A DNA stretch of 64,000 nucleotides from an uncultured Ruminococcus sp. (GCA_902762615.1 CACWOX010000002.1:1-64000), one strand, 5' to 3'. Shown: positions 50,288 to 59,098, numbered from the stretch's first letter. Notes: generated by a model from the sequence alone, not told the origin. Program-made: numbers and translations.

Positions 50288-51577
50288 TTGGAAAAAAATT
50301 TTCCGCCTATAACTGAAGATCAGGTCGACAAAATAATTGAGAATTTTGGTTCTTATAGCAAAAGTACAGATGATTTGGATTTACCAGAGGCAGATTCTTC
50401 TTCTTCAAAGAATTCAGAAAATGACTCTCCGGCTGAAATACTCAACATTGCTGCCACGGCTACGGACAACAATGTTGTCCCGACCGAAAATAATTGCAAC
50501 GCAGACTTTTCAAAAGAGGAAAAAACAAATGATACACAAAAAAATTTCCCAAAGTCCACTGTAAAGCTTTCCATCTTGACAATCATGGTTCTTGTGCTTG
50601 CATGGCTTCTGCCATCCGGCAACGTTATGAATATCAATCCTGCGTCGGCATCATCTAAGGATCGTGACACATTTTTCCGGATGTCGTCTCAGAATCTATT
50701 GAGTGATTCACTCAGTGAGGTACATGTTATTCCTCGCAAATATGTTCTTGAACTGAGTGATACGCTTACTCCTTCTCCCGATGAGTCAAAGTTTACGGAG
50801 AAATATGATATTGAACGAAAAAACTACGACGGGACGCCGATTAGTTATTATAAGGATGACAGCATTGAGGTTAAGTGCTGGCGTGAAAAAATCGGCGAAA
50901 ACGTTTTTAACTTTTCTGAAGTATGGATTTCTGATCCCAGTCAGCTGAGACGTACGCTGGTTGACAATGTTATAAGTAAGAAGCACCTCGATTACCCTCA
51001 GAACATTTTTATAAAAACGAACGGCGTCGTAGGCATGTCTGCTGATTACTGCGCTTTTCGCAATTTCGGCATCATTATGCAGTACGGGAACGTTGTAAGA
51101 GGCACAGACGGCAGCATCCTCGATATTGCAGTATACGACACAAACGGCAATTTTTCTGTCTATGAGGATAACAACGATTTCTTTGAAACCGCTGTATTCA
51201 AAAACGGTGAAGTGTTACACACCTTTGCATTCGGACCGGTACTGGTTGATAATTATGTCGTGAGTGATTCATATAAGATAACGCTTCCGGGAATCAAATA
51301 TCCGGGAGAATTAAACCAGTCTTATCCGAGAGCAGCCATATGTCAATTTGATTATGATAAGCATTATCTGCTTTGTACTGTTGATTTCCAAGGCATAAGC
51401 GCAAAGGATTTTGCCGGAGTTTTGCAGTCCAAAGGAGTGAGATTCGCTTATAATCTTGACGGCGGTCAAACTGCCACCCTTATGTTCAACAAAAAAATAT
51501 TCAACAACGTCGCTTACGGCGGTCCACGCTTGATGAGTGATATTCTTTACTTTGCGACTGCTGTACCTAACTATTGA
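50288..51577 (+). CDS. Membrane-anchored phosphodiester glycosidase family protein, paralog A
   Basis: 429 residues: a cytoplasmic, acidic, Ser/Asn-rich N-terminus (1-90), one membrane anchor (about 93-112, ILTIMVLVLAWLLPSG), then an exported domain. The C-terminal half matches the NAGPA/DUF2233 fold: YPRAAICQFD, a GVRFAYNLDGGQTATLMF block (the LDGGxS-type signature) and a final RLMSDILYFA. Family members remove sugar phosphodiester caps such as GlcNAc-1-phosphate. The start is a TTG at 50288 with GGGAGGG ahead; the similar N-terminus of paralog B supports it. Substrate unknown. Confidence 0.8.
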   Translation: MEKNFPPITEDQVDKIIENFGSYSKSTDDLDLPEADSSSSKNSENDSPAEILNIAATATDNNVVPTENNCNADFSKEEKTNDTQKNFPKSTVKLSILTIMVLVLAWLLPSGNVMNINPASASSKDRDTFFRMSSQNLLSDSLSEVHVIPRKYVLELSDTLTPSPDESKFTEKYDIERKNYDGTPISYYKDDSIEVKCWREKIGENVFNFSEVWISDPSQLRRTLVDNVISKKHLDYPQNIFIKTNGVVGMSADYCAFRNFGIIMQYGNVVRGTDGSILDIAVYDTNGNFSVYEDNNDFFETAVFKNGEVLHTFAFGPVLVDNYVVSDSYKITLPGIKYPGELNQSYPRAAICQFDYDKHYLLCTVDFQGISAKDFAGVLQSKGVRFAYNLDGGQTATLMFNKKIFNNVAYGGPRLMSDILYFATAVPNY

Positions 51578-51612
51578 TTTTTATTTCATTACCGAAAGGA
51601 TGACGTACGCTT

Positions 51613-52602
51613 ATGGATTATCTCGCCCTGATGCTGGGCAGCATTTGTGTATATTGGCACGGAGTGTTTATGGCTTTGGCGATAGCGCTCGCCGTAATAG
51701 TGTCATTTATCATGTTCAGGCTTTTTAAAACAGGCTCTAATGATGATTTGCTCAATTGTATACTGCTCTCTTTACCGGTTTCCTTCATGCTTTCCCGGCT
51801 TCTTTATTGGAGCTGCAATTTTGAGGAGTATGATTCCATCAAAGATCACTTTAATTTTACCAGAGGCGGATATGCACTTTATGGAGTAATATTCGGGGTC
51901 TTGATTTCAGCGGCTATTCTAAAAAAATTATCCAAGGGATTCAATGCCGGAGCAGTCTGTGACTGTATGGCAATCGCAGGAGCACTGGCTATCATTGTAG
52001 GGAGGCTTTCTGCGTACTTTTCGGGTGATAATATTGGAATTACACTTAAAAGCGACAAATATCACTTCTTTCCTCTGACGGTTTACAACTCCCAGAGAGG
52101 CGAATGGCTGCTGGCTGTATTTAATTTTGAGGCGTTTTTCTCACTGCTGATATTTGTTGCTCTGTTTGTCATTTTTGCAAAAAACAGCAACGAAAAAATC
52201 GGCATGAAGGGCAGACACGGAGATATCGCCCTCCTGTTTTTACTGATGCACGGCTGTTCGCAGGGAATTTTCGACAGCATGCATGTGGACGCACTTTACG
52301 TCATGGGCAACAGCTTTGTGAGATTACAGCAAATACTCGGTGCGGTCTGCTTTACTGCCGTCACAGTTATTTTTGCTGTACGCTCCAAGAAGCTCAATGG
52401 CTTTAAGTGGTATCAGCCGGCAGCGCCCCTGATTGCTTTGGCTGCCGTTGGTATTACTTTGTGTATGGAGCTTAACAGAATATCTTATCACAATTTTATA
52501 AGAAATTACAGCGTCATCTTTATTTGCATGTTAGGTGCGGCAATCAATGGAGTATTCATCTACCGCACTACTTTGAACGGAAAATCTGAGGAAGTGGACT
52601 GA
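51613..52602 (+). CDS. Divergent prolipoprotein diacylglyceryl transferase-like membrane protein
   Basis: 329-residue polytopic protein that follows the Lgt layout: a YWHGVFMALAI first helix, FTRGGYALYGVIFG in place of the GGxxF(H/Y)GGLIG motif, VGRLSAYFSGDNIG in place of GRxGNFxNxExxG, and MHVDALYV...FVRLQQ where Lgt has LRTDSL...RVSQ. The Arg of the GR motif is kept; the following Asn and the Glu are changed. It may be a lipid-modifying enzyme with altered specificity or a non-catalytic relative. Housekeeping Lgt must be elsewhere, as the canonical motifs are lost. It lies between two glycosidase paralogs with 35 and 32-base gaps. Confidence 0.7.
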   Translation: MDYLALMLGSICVYWHGVFMALAIALAVIVSFIMFRLFKTGSNDDLLNCILLSLPVSFMLSRLLYWSCNFEEYDSIKDHFNFTRGGYALYGVIFGVLISAAILKKLSKGFNAGAVCDCMAIAGALAIIVGRLSAYFSGDNIGITLKSDKYHFFPLTVYNSQRGEWLLAVFNFEAFFSLLIFVALFVIFAKNSNEKIGMKGRHGDIALLFLLMHGCSQGIFDSMHVDALYVMGNSFVRLQQILGAVCFTAVTVIFAVRSKKLNGFKWYQPAAPLIALAAVGITLCMELNRISYHNFIRNYSVIFICMLGAAINGVFIYRTTLNGKSEEVD

Positions 52603-52634
52603 TTTTATATTAAACAAGGAATGATGTAAATTTT

Positions 52635-54017
52635 ATGAACGAAAACAAAAGAAATACAAACAAGCTCATTTCGGACGAACAGGCAGAAGATTTAATAAAA
52701 GCCTTCCGGACACGAAAAAACAGCAATGATTATGATAAATCACAAGCTGTTCAAAGGAATCAATCAGGATCCTCTCATCCCTCCGGCAGACAATCCGATT
52801 CTTCCGTAACCCGCGCGGACGGTTCGGTGTCGACGTCCCACGGCAGATCTCGATTTAACCAACACATTAATCCAAACGCTGCTCAAAACACTACTCGAAG
52901 CATTGATCAAAACTATACGCAAAACAGTGCAAAGCACCCCCAAGCCGCAGCAAAAGATCATAGCACTAAGTCAAAAAAGAGCAAATTCACTCCTGTTAAA
53001 GCGGCTGCGCTGGTATTGGGAATTGTCTTGCTTTCATGGCTTCTGCCTGCGGGAAATATTATGAATCTCTCAAGCGTATCTGTTTCCTCAAAGGATCGCA
53101 GCAGTTTTTTTGAAATTTCATCGGACAATCTTTTGAGCAACGCGCTGAGCGCTATTCATACTATACCTAAAACGTATATCCTTGAAATGTACGATTATCT
53201 CACGCCTGCGCCTGACCCAAGCAACTTCACAAAGATTGAGGACGACGATCGCAAAAATTTTGACGGTACTCCCATTGATTACTACAAGGATGAAACAATC
53301 GAGGTGAAATGCTGGCGAGAGAAAACCAAATACGGTATTATAACATACGCCGAAGTGTGGATAGCGCATCCGAGTCAGTTTAGGAGAACGATCGTCGATA
53401 ATGTCATAAGCAAAAAGCACAAGGATTATCCTGAGAATATTTTCAGAAAAACCAACGGCATACTCGGAATGTCAGGCGATTACTGCGCCTTTCGGCCATA
53501 CGGAATTGAGATACAGTACGGCAACCTTATCAGAGACAAGGTAGGAAGTCATCTTACTCCCAAAATGGATATTTTAGTGTATGATATTAACGGCAACTTT
53601 TCTGTATATGAATCTACAAAAGATTTCTTTAAAACCGATGTGTACAAAAACGGAGAAATAATCCATACATTTGCATTTGGTCCGATGATAATAGACAACT
53701 ATAAGGTTTCGTCAAGAAAGGATAAGCTTTATCAGTATCAAAACGGGCGTCCGTGGGAATCATATCCAAGAGCCGCCGTATGCCAGTTTGATTATGACAA
53801 GCATTACCTTCTCTGCAGACTTGGCGAGAAAGGCAGCAATCTCGAAAATTTTGCCGCTGAAATTCAAAAGAAGGGTGTGCGCCTTGCATATGCTCTTGAC
53901 GGCGGTCAGACCGGAACCATCATGTTCAACAAGGAAGTTGTCAACGAACCGGCTTACACAGGAACACGCGAGATGAGTGACATTTTCTATTTTGCTACCG
54001 CTGTTCCGAATGAATGA
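52635..54017 (+). CDS. Membrane-anchored phosphodiester glycosidase family protein, paralog B
   Basis: 460 residues and clearly a duplicate of paralog A: both share the KCWREK, VDNVISKKHxDYP, MSxDYCAFR and AxxLDGGQTxTxMFNK blocks. The N-terminus (1-115) is longer, with a Ser/Gln/Asn-rich disordered stretch before the membrane anchor (about 118-136). Paralog B has GTREMSDIFYFATA at the end, the usual close of the NAGPA fold. Last gene of the unit, followed by a strong terminator. The ribosome site is AAGGA some 14 bases from the ATG, longer than usual. Confidence 0.8.
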   Translation: MNENKRNTNKLISDEQAEDLIKAFRTRKNSNDYDKSQAVQRNQSGSSHPSGRQSDSSVTRADGSVSTSHGRSRFNQHINPNAAQNTTRSIDQNYTQNSAKHPQAAAKDHSTKSKKSKFTPVKAAALVLGIVLLSWLLPAGNIMNLSSVSVSSKDRSSFFEISSDNLLSNALSAIHTIPKTYILEMYDYLTPAPDPSNFTKIEDDDRKNFDGTPIDYYKDETIEVKCWREKTKYGIITYAEVWIAHPSQFRRTIVDNVISKKHKDYPENIFRKTNGILGMSGDYCAFRPYGIEIQYGNLIRDKVGSHLTPKMDILVYDINGNFSVYESTKDFFKTDVYKNGEIIHTFAFGPMIIDNYKVSSRKDKLYQYQNGRPWESYPRAAVCQFDYDKHYLLCRLGEKGSNLENFAAEIQKKGVRLAYALDGGQTGTIMFNKEVVNEPAYTGTREMSDIFYFATAVPNE

Positions 54018-54050
54018 GCCTCAAACGATTACCGTTTATGCCTTTTATTA

Positions 54051-54083
54051 AAAAGCAGCAAGCTTGAAGTTTGCTGCTTTTTT
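54051..54083 (+). terminator. Terminator of the lipoprotein/glycosidase unit
   Basis: Perfect 11-base stem (54051-54061 with 54071-54081) ending in a T run. Confidence 0.9.
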
Positions 54084-54134
54084 GCGTGGAAAAGAGGTTT
54101 AATTTCTATAAAAACAAGTCCTCCTTTTTGTAGC

Positions 54135-54152
54135 AGGTTACGCGATTAACCT
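54135..54152. promoter_or_regulatory. Dyad operator candidate upstream of the MATE gene
   Basis: AGGTTA and TAACCT arms separated by six bases, ending one base before the -35 of the promoter at 54154. Confidence 0.45.
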
Positions 54153-54153
54153 C

Positions 54154-54182
54154 TTGCACAAATCATTCCTATCACTTATAAT
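54154..54182 (+). promoter_or_regulatory. Promoter of the MATE gene
   Basis: TTGCAC (54154-54159), 17 bases, perfect TATAAT (54177-54182). Confidence 0.7.
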
Positions 54183-54216
54183 CTCATTGAATCAATGATT
54201 TCGAGGAGATTATTCT

Positions 54217-55566
54217 ATGCGTAAGGATTCTTTTATTCAGCAGGTATTCAAAATTGCATTGCCCGTTGCCTTGCAGTGTATGCTGCAGGCGTCATTCTCG
54301 ATTGTCGATCAGGTAATGGTTGGCTCTATGGGCAGCGTCAGCGTTGCTGCGGTAGGCATTGCCGGCAAACTCAGCACCTTGTACAGCGTTGTCATCGGCG
54401 CGGTGGTGAGCGTTGCGGGCATCATCATCTCACAGTATCTCGGAGCGAATGACAAAGAGGAAGCCGACCGCGGATTTTCGCTGCATACGCTAATCTCTCT
54501 CGGAATCGGCGGTGTGTTTATGGCGATGTGTCTCACGCTTCCTGTCCAATTGATGAGTCTTTACTCGTCTGACAGCAGCACAATTGCCGCCTCGGCGGAT
54601 TACCTGAGAATTATCGCTTTCGGCTTTTTGCCGTATGCTGTGAGTATGATGATCTCAACCAGGATGCGGTGCATGGAAAGAGCCTCTCTTCCGCTGGTGT
54701 GCAGCATTATCGCCAGTTTGATCAACACGGCATTGAATTATGTCCTTATTTTCGGAAAACTCGGCTTCACGGCAATGGGAGCCAACGGAGCGGCACTGGC
54801 AACCGTCATTTCTCAGATTTTCAATGCGCTGCTGCTGATTGCAGCCATGATTGCGATTGACAAGAAGAACGGCTTATCCTTCCGCATTTTGCCCCGTATC
54901 GCTGATGCGTGGCTGACAAAAATGACCTGCGGCAGTTATCTTGCCATTTTCCTTCCCGTTCTGGTGATTGAATTCATGTGGAGCCTGAGCGAAAATGTCT
55001 ACGCTTCGGTTTACGGTCATATCGGGACTCTTGAATGTGCGGCAATGACACTGACATATCCGATTCAGGGCTTGACGGTCGGCGCTCTGAGCGGCGTGTC
55101 GCAGGCGGCAGGCATTCTGATCGGGAAAGAACTGGGAAAGGGAGAAACAGATTCCGCCTTTAAAAAATCCGGAAGACTGCTGCTTTACGGACTGATCGGC
55201 TCGTTCATTCTTGCCTCACTGACGGTGCTTCTGATGGGAATTTACACCGACATTTACAGTGTAGAGGATTATGTCAAACATACGGCGCAGCAGATTCTCA
55301 TTTCATTTGCAATCGTATTGCCGATCAAGGTGCTGAATATGATTCTCGGCGGCGGAATTGTCCGAAGCGGAGGACAGACGCGCACCATGATGGTGATTGA
55401 ACTGCTCGGCACATGGGGCTTCGGTGTGCCGCTTGCCCTGCTCAGCGCTTATGTGTGGAAATTATCCATACCGCTGGTGTATTTTATCCTTTCGATGGAG
55501 GAATGTGTGCGGCTGATTCTGACTTGGATCATTTTTGTCAGAAAAGACTGGATGAAGAAGATATGA
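54217..55566 (+). CDS. MATE-family multidrug/cation exporter
   Basis: 449 residues, twelve membrane helices, the family's two-bundle pattern: ALPVALQCMLQASFSIVDQVMVG at the start, MRCMERASLPLVCSIIASLINTALNYVLIFG in the first half, and ALSGVSQAAGILIGKELGKG at the start of the second. Exports drugs or metabolites with Na+ or H+. GAGGAG precedes the ATG. It has its own promoter beside a dyad operator, so it is probably a regulated single gene. Confidence 0.93.
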   Translation: MRKDSFIQQVFKIALPVALQCMLQASFSIVDQVMVGSMGSVSVAAVGIAGKLSTLYSVVIGAVVSVAGIIISQYLGANDKEEADRGFSLHTLISLGIGGVFMAMCLTLPVQLMSLYSSDSSTIAASADYLRIIAFGFLPYAVSMMISTRMRCMERASLPLVCSIIASLINTALNYVLIFGKLGFTAMGANGAALATVISQIFNALLLIAAMIAIDKKNGLSFRILPRIADAWLTKMTCGSYLAIFLPVLVIEFMWSLSENVYASVYGHIGTLECAAMTLTYPIQGLTVGALSGVSQAAGILIGKELGKGETDSAFKKSGRLLLYGLIGSFILASLTVLLMGIYTDIYSVEDYVKHTAQQILISFAIVLPIKVLNMILGGGIVRSGGQTRTMMVIELLGTWGFGVPLALLSAYVWKLSIPLVYFILSMEECVRLILTWIIFVRKDWMKKI

Positions 55567-55729
55567 AACGCATGAAAACGAAGATTACAATAACAGTAAA
55601 AAGTTGTCTCAAACAAATATTTTGACCCGGTCGGACGTTCGGTTGATTTTGACAATGCTTGTTACAGTATTGTTATGGAGACTGCTGTTAAGACTTGGCG
55701 TCGCAAGACCGCAATTGTGAGGTGTTTTT

Positions 55730-56062
55730 ATGAATCAGTCAAAAAATAAAGCAATAGCTCTCAGCATTGTATCGTTCATTTCAGGAATACTCAGCTTGTT
55801 GTTTTTTTTACTGATTATTTGTTTAAGAAGTCAGGGTTTATGGTGCATTGCGGGTTGTGTCATCTTTTCCGTAACGGGACTGGTACTCAGTGCGGTTTCA
55901 TTAAGAAAACCGTGCTGTATTACCTCTCTGTGTCTTGCGGGAATGATCACATCCATTTTTTCTCTTGTCCTGTTACTGATACTCATTTTGCTCATAGCTG
56001 CTTTGTTTATATTTTTCGCTGATTTTATCAATGCGATATCCGGACTTGGCAGAATCGGATAG
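55730..56062 (+). CDS. Small membrane protein, DUF4190-like
   Basis: 110 residues with three hydrophobic segments and the repeated small-residue pattern (IVSFISGILSL, VTGLVLSAVSLRK, GMITSIFSLVLLL) typical of DUF4190-like proteins. The function is unknown. GTGAGGTG precedes the ATG; the LacI gene starts nine bases after its stop, so the two are probably co-transcribed. Confidence 0.65.
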   Translation: MNQSKNKAIALSIVSFISGILSLLFFLLIICLRSQGLWCIAGCVIFSVTGLVLSAVSLRKPCCITSLCLAGMITSIFSLVLLLILILLIAALFIFFADFINAISGLGRIG

Positions 56063-56070
56063 GTGAGCTT

Positions 56071-57120
56071 ATGTGGAATGAAAACAAGGTGAGGATTAAA
56101 GATATCGCCGAAGAATTGGGCTTGAGTACAGCGACCGTGTCCAATGTTCTCCACGGCAAAACACAGAAGATTTCGGACAGTACAGTGAAGGCAGTGGAAC
56201 AGAAGCTGGAAGAACGCGGCTATATTCCCAATATGGCGGCAACATTGCTTGCCCGCAACAATTCACGTATTGTCGGAGTGGTAGTCAACGATCATCCTAA
56301 GTACGAGGGACATGTTTTTGAGGATTCGTTCCTGTCGGCTGCCATCAATTATTTGTCGGACGAAACAGAAGCAAACGGCTATTTTATGATGCTGAAAAAG
56401 GCAAAGAAGATCACCGAGATTATTGCCTTTGCCTCTATGTGGAATTTGGACGGCGTGGTGGTAATCGGTTTCTGCGAGGACGAATACCAGGATTTACGCG
56501 ACAGAATCCGTGTTCCGTTTGTGATATACGATGGATTTTTGGACAGGCAGAACCGCTTCGGCAATATCATCATTGACGATTTCGACGGCGGCAGACAGGC
56601 GGGGCAATACCTCAAAGAAATGGGTCACAGCCGTGTGCTTTGCATTGCCGACAATGAAATATGCATGGATTTACTGCGCTATCAGGGCTTGTGTGAGGGA
56701 TTAGGAGCGAAAGCTGATTTTATGAAAATCCCGATGCAGGCAGCCGAGAGAGATTCGTTCTATAAAAATCAGCTTACAACACTGAAAGGCTATACTGCCA
56801 TATTCGCTGTATCGGATTTTTATGCGCTGGAGCTAATGCGCTTTTTGCAGAAAAACGGCTTGCGTATTCCCGAGGACATTTCAATTCTCGGATTTGACGG
56901 AAGCCGAGAAGCAGAGAATTCCATACCCAAGCTGACAACGGTTGCACAGGATAACCTTCTCAGAGCAAGGACGTCAATGGGGCTGCTGATGAAAATGATA
57001 GAAGGCAGCGCAGAATCAAAAACAGTTTGTATTCCAGTGAAGCTGTCTGTTGGAGACAGCGTAAAAGAACGGAAAGAGGGTATACACATTGAGCCGAATA
57101 GTAATACTTGTAGGCAGTAA
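56071..57120 (+). CDS. LacI-family transcriptional regulator
   Basis: 349 residues: an N-terminal LacI helix-turn-helix (VRIKDIAEELGLSTATVSNVLHGKTQKIS, about 7-35) and hinge, then a periplasmic-binding-like ligand domain (VVNDHPKYEGHVFEDSFLSAAI, DGVVVIGF, IIDDFDGGRQAGQYLKEMGH, ILGFDGSREAENSIPKLTTV). The ligand is likely a sugar or nucleoside but cannot be named. TAGGTGAG lies ahead of the ATG. The reductase gene starts 32 bases before its end. Confidence 0.9.
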   Translation: MWNENKVRIKDIAEELGLSTATVSNVLHGKTQKISDSTVKAVEQKLEERGYIPNMAATLLARNNSRIVGVVVNDHPKYEGHVFEDSFLSAAINYLSDETEANGYFMMLKKAKKITEIIAFASMWNLDGVVVIGFCEDEYQDLRDRIRVPFVIYDGFLDRQNRFGNIIIDDFDGGRQAGQYLKEMGHSRVLCIADNEICMDLLRYQGLCEGLGAKADFMKIPMQAAERDSFYKNQLTTLKGYTAIFAVSDFYALELMRFLQKNGLRIPEDISILGFDGSREAENSIPKLTTVAQDNLLRARTSMGLLMKMIEGSAESKTVCIPVKLSVGDSVKERKEGIHIEPNSNTCRQ

Positions 57121-57628
57121 CCGCACAGGTGGAAATACAGATTTATTGGCACGAGCCTTTGCGGATGGAGCAAGTAAAAACAATATAGTAGAAATGGTTT
57201 CTGTCGCCGATTATAAAGTCAATCCGTGTTTAGGATGCAATACTTGTTTTCTAAGAGACGGACATCAATGTTTCCAAAACGACGATATGTCAAAAATCTA
57301 TGAAAAATTAAAAAATGCCGATGTGATTGCGGTTGCTTCTCCGGTCTATTTTTACGGAATCAGCGCACAGCTCAAAGCAATTGTTGACAGATTACATACA
57401 CCCATGCGAAACGGGTTTAAAGTTAAAAAACTTGCGTTAATATTAGTTGGAGCGGCAACACTGCCTGAACTGTTTGATTCAATTAAGCTGCAATATAAGC
57501 TAATTCTGAACTTCTTCCAACTGGAAGATGCCGGAATGGTGCTGGCAAGCGGAGCAAAAGAAAAAGGTGATGTTAAGAACAGCAAAGAGATAAGGCTTGC
57601 CTATGACTTAGGCTTGTCAATAAAATAA
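57089..57628 (+). CDS. NADPH-dependent FMN reductase / flavodoxin-like protein
   Basis: 179-residue flavodoxin-fold reductase: LVGSNRTGGNTDLLARAF phosphate loop, a CLGCNTCFLRDGHQC cysteine cluster as in iron-sulfur flavoproteins, and ASPVYFYGISAQLKAIVDRL for FMN binding. It may reduce quinones, metals or an iron-sulfur partner. The start is a TTG at 57089 with GAAAGAGGG ahead, inside the LacI gene. Confidence 0.85.
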   Translation: MSRIVILVGSNRTGGNTDLLARAFADGASKNNIVEMVSVADYKVNPCLGCNTCFLRDGHQCFQNDDMSKIYEKLKNADVIAVASPVYFYGISAQLKAIVDRLHTPMRNGFKVKKLALILVGAATLPELFDSIKLQYKLILNFFQLEDAGMVLASGAKEKGDVKNSKEIRLAYDLGLSIK

Positions 57629-57759
57629 AAGAGTCTATTACCTCTTTGAGAAATTGACTTTGCAAACACGATTTTGATGAAAAATATCACTGTTCTCCCC
57701 TATTGACACCTGACACATTAAAAAATCAAATGATGCCTGTATAATTCATACAATCCGTC

Positions 57760-57788
57760 TTGCATTTGCTGGATATTCATGATATTAT
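57760..57788 (+). promoter_or_regulatory. Promoter of luxS
   Basis: TTGCAT (57760-57765), 17 bases, TATTAT (57783-57788), about 60 bases before the luxS start. A second TTGACA (57704-57709) has no matching -10. Confidence 0.55.
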
Positions 57789-57857
57789 AAGTATGTATAG
57801 ACAGACCTTTTACGTTATTTAATGAAAAACTCATTTTTACATGAAGGAGAGACGGAC

Positions 57858-58382
57858 ATGGATTTGATACCAAGTTTTTCTGTAGACCATACAGCCATCG
57901 TCCCCGGCATTTTTACCAGCCGTGTGGATAAGGTCGGCGACGGTGTGATTACCACTTATGACATAAGGCTTACAAGACCGAACAGGGAGCCAGCGGTCGA
58001 TGTGGCTGCCATGCACTCGCTTGAACACATTATAGCCACTTTCCTAAGGAATGATCCCGACTGGAAGGACGAAATTATCTACTGGGGACCGATGGGTTGC
58101 CTGACCGGATTTTACCTCATTCTTAAAGGCAGCCGTACTCCGCGGGAAATTTATGACCTTATAATAAGAGCGTTCCGATTGGTAGAGGATTCAAAGAGCG
58201 TTCCCGGCACCACGCCCGAAAACTGCGGACATTATCTCATGCACAACCTTGGAATGGCAAAATGGTATGCGGCTAAATTCGCAGACTACCTTGCCGCAAA
58301 CTCCGATCATTCGGAAATCTTCGAGTATCCGAAGGCGGATCGACTCGTAACGGACGACGGGCAGCAATTCTACGATTCATAA
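57858..58382 (+). CDS. luxS: S-ribosylhomocysteine lyase
   Basis: Cleaves S-ribosylhomocysteine to homocysteine and DPD, the AI-2 precursor, closing the methyl cycle that metF/metH feed. 174 residues with the metal ligands HSLEH and the Cys in ENCGHYL, and the catalytic Cys in GPMGCLTGFYL. The ATG at 57858 follows GAAGGAG; the frame opens 12 codons earlier. Its partner pfs/mtnN is not in the window. Confidence 0.95.
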   Translation: MDLIPSFSVDHTAIVPGIFTSRVDKVGDGVITTYDIRLTRPNREPAVDVAAMHSLEHIIATFLRNDPDWKDEIIYWGPMGCLTGFYLILKGSRTPREIYDLIIRAFRLVEDSKSVPGTTPENCGHYLMHNLGMAKWYAAKFADYLAANSDHSEIFEYPKADRLVTDDGQQFYDS

Positions 58383-58524
58383 CACACCATAGTTTAATAA
58401 AATGCAGCAAAAAAGTCAGTGTGGTTTTTAATAAATGATAGAATGCACTTCAAAGTGGAAACCTAAACGTCAAGCCAGATTATATCAGGTGATGCTTAAA
58501 CCATAAAAAAGAGGAGATTTGAAA

Positions 58525-58803
58525 ATGAACAAGAAGACCATTGCCATTATAGCAGAATTGATTCCGTTGGTATCGGCAGTCGTGTCATATGTATTGGTTG
58601 TGTCAAGCCTTGATTCAAAGATAATCAGGCAGGTAATATCCATCACTTTTTTATTAGCTTTTTTAGGCTTTGTATTCTTCTTTATCGGTCGCGGTCTTGC
58701 CAAGAATGACAAGGCAGTGCGGATTTTAGGCATATTTGACTGGCTTGCAACGATATATGTCATTGCCATCTATATAATTGCTATCTTCAGCTTTGGATTA
58801 TGA
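58525..58803 (+). CDS. Small three-helix membrane protein
   Basis: 92 residues with three hydrophobic segments (about 5-25, 36-56, 68-90) and a short basic loop GRGLAKNDKAVR. Not recognised. The ATG at 58525 has GAGGAG eight bases ahead; a TTG two codons earlier is too close to that site. It ends ahead of a strong terminator. Confidence 0.6.
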   Translation: MNKKTIAIIAELIPLVSAVVSYVLVVSSLDSKIIRQVISITFLLAFLGFVFFFIGRGLAKNDKAVRILGIFDWLATIYVIAIYIIAIFSFGL

Positions 58804-58882
58804 GACCGATATGATTATAATGAAGGTTTGATATTGAATGGTCTTGCTGACGACACACAGCATTTAAATGTACATACATAAT

Positions 58883-58922
58883 AAAGCGATTCGCATTTAC
58901 TTTTTGCGTGTCGCTTTTTTTC
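58883..58922 (+). terminator. Terminator after the small membrane protein gene
   Basis: AAAGCGA/TCGCTTT stem with an inner CGCA/TGCG pair, followed by a T run. Confidence 0.8.
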
Positions 58923-58953
58923 GTGATTTGCTCAATAAAACTCCATTTCAACA

Positions 58954-59054
58954 AAACGTCTAATGACGTTTAATATTAAAAAAATATTCCAAAATCTCTT
59001 TTATTCTTCAGAATAATATGATATAATACTCATATATTGAACACATAGGTTCAA
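58954..59054 (+). promoter_or_regulatory. Promoter region of the giant surface protein with two dyads
   Basis: A perfect TATAAT (59022-59027) has only a weak -35 (TTTTAT). Dyad 1, AAACGT-N6-ACGTTT (58954-58971), lies upstream; dyad 2, TTGAAC-N6-GTTCAA (59037-59054), lies at the expected transcript start. Both have the same 6-6-6 layout. Confidence 0.45.
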
Positions 59055-59098
59055 CTTGCAGGTGATTTTTTGTTGATTTTTTTTCGGAGGTCACGGTT

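Noticed and set aside
55563-55625. A 20-codon frame overlapping the MATE stop as ATGA
   Set aside because: Too short, Lys/Thr-rich, weak ribosome site and no recognisable pattern.
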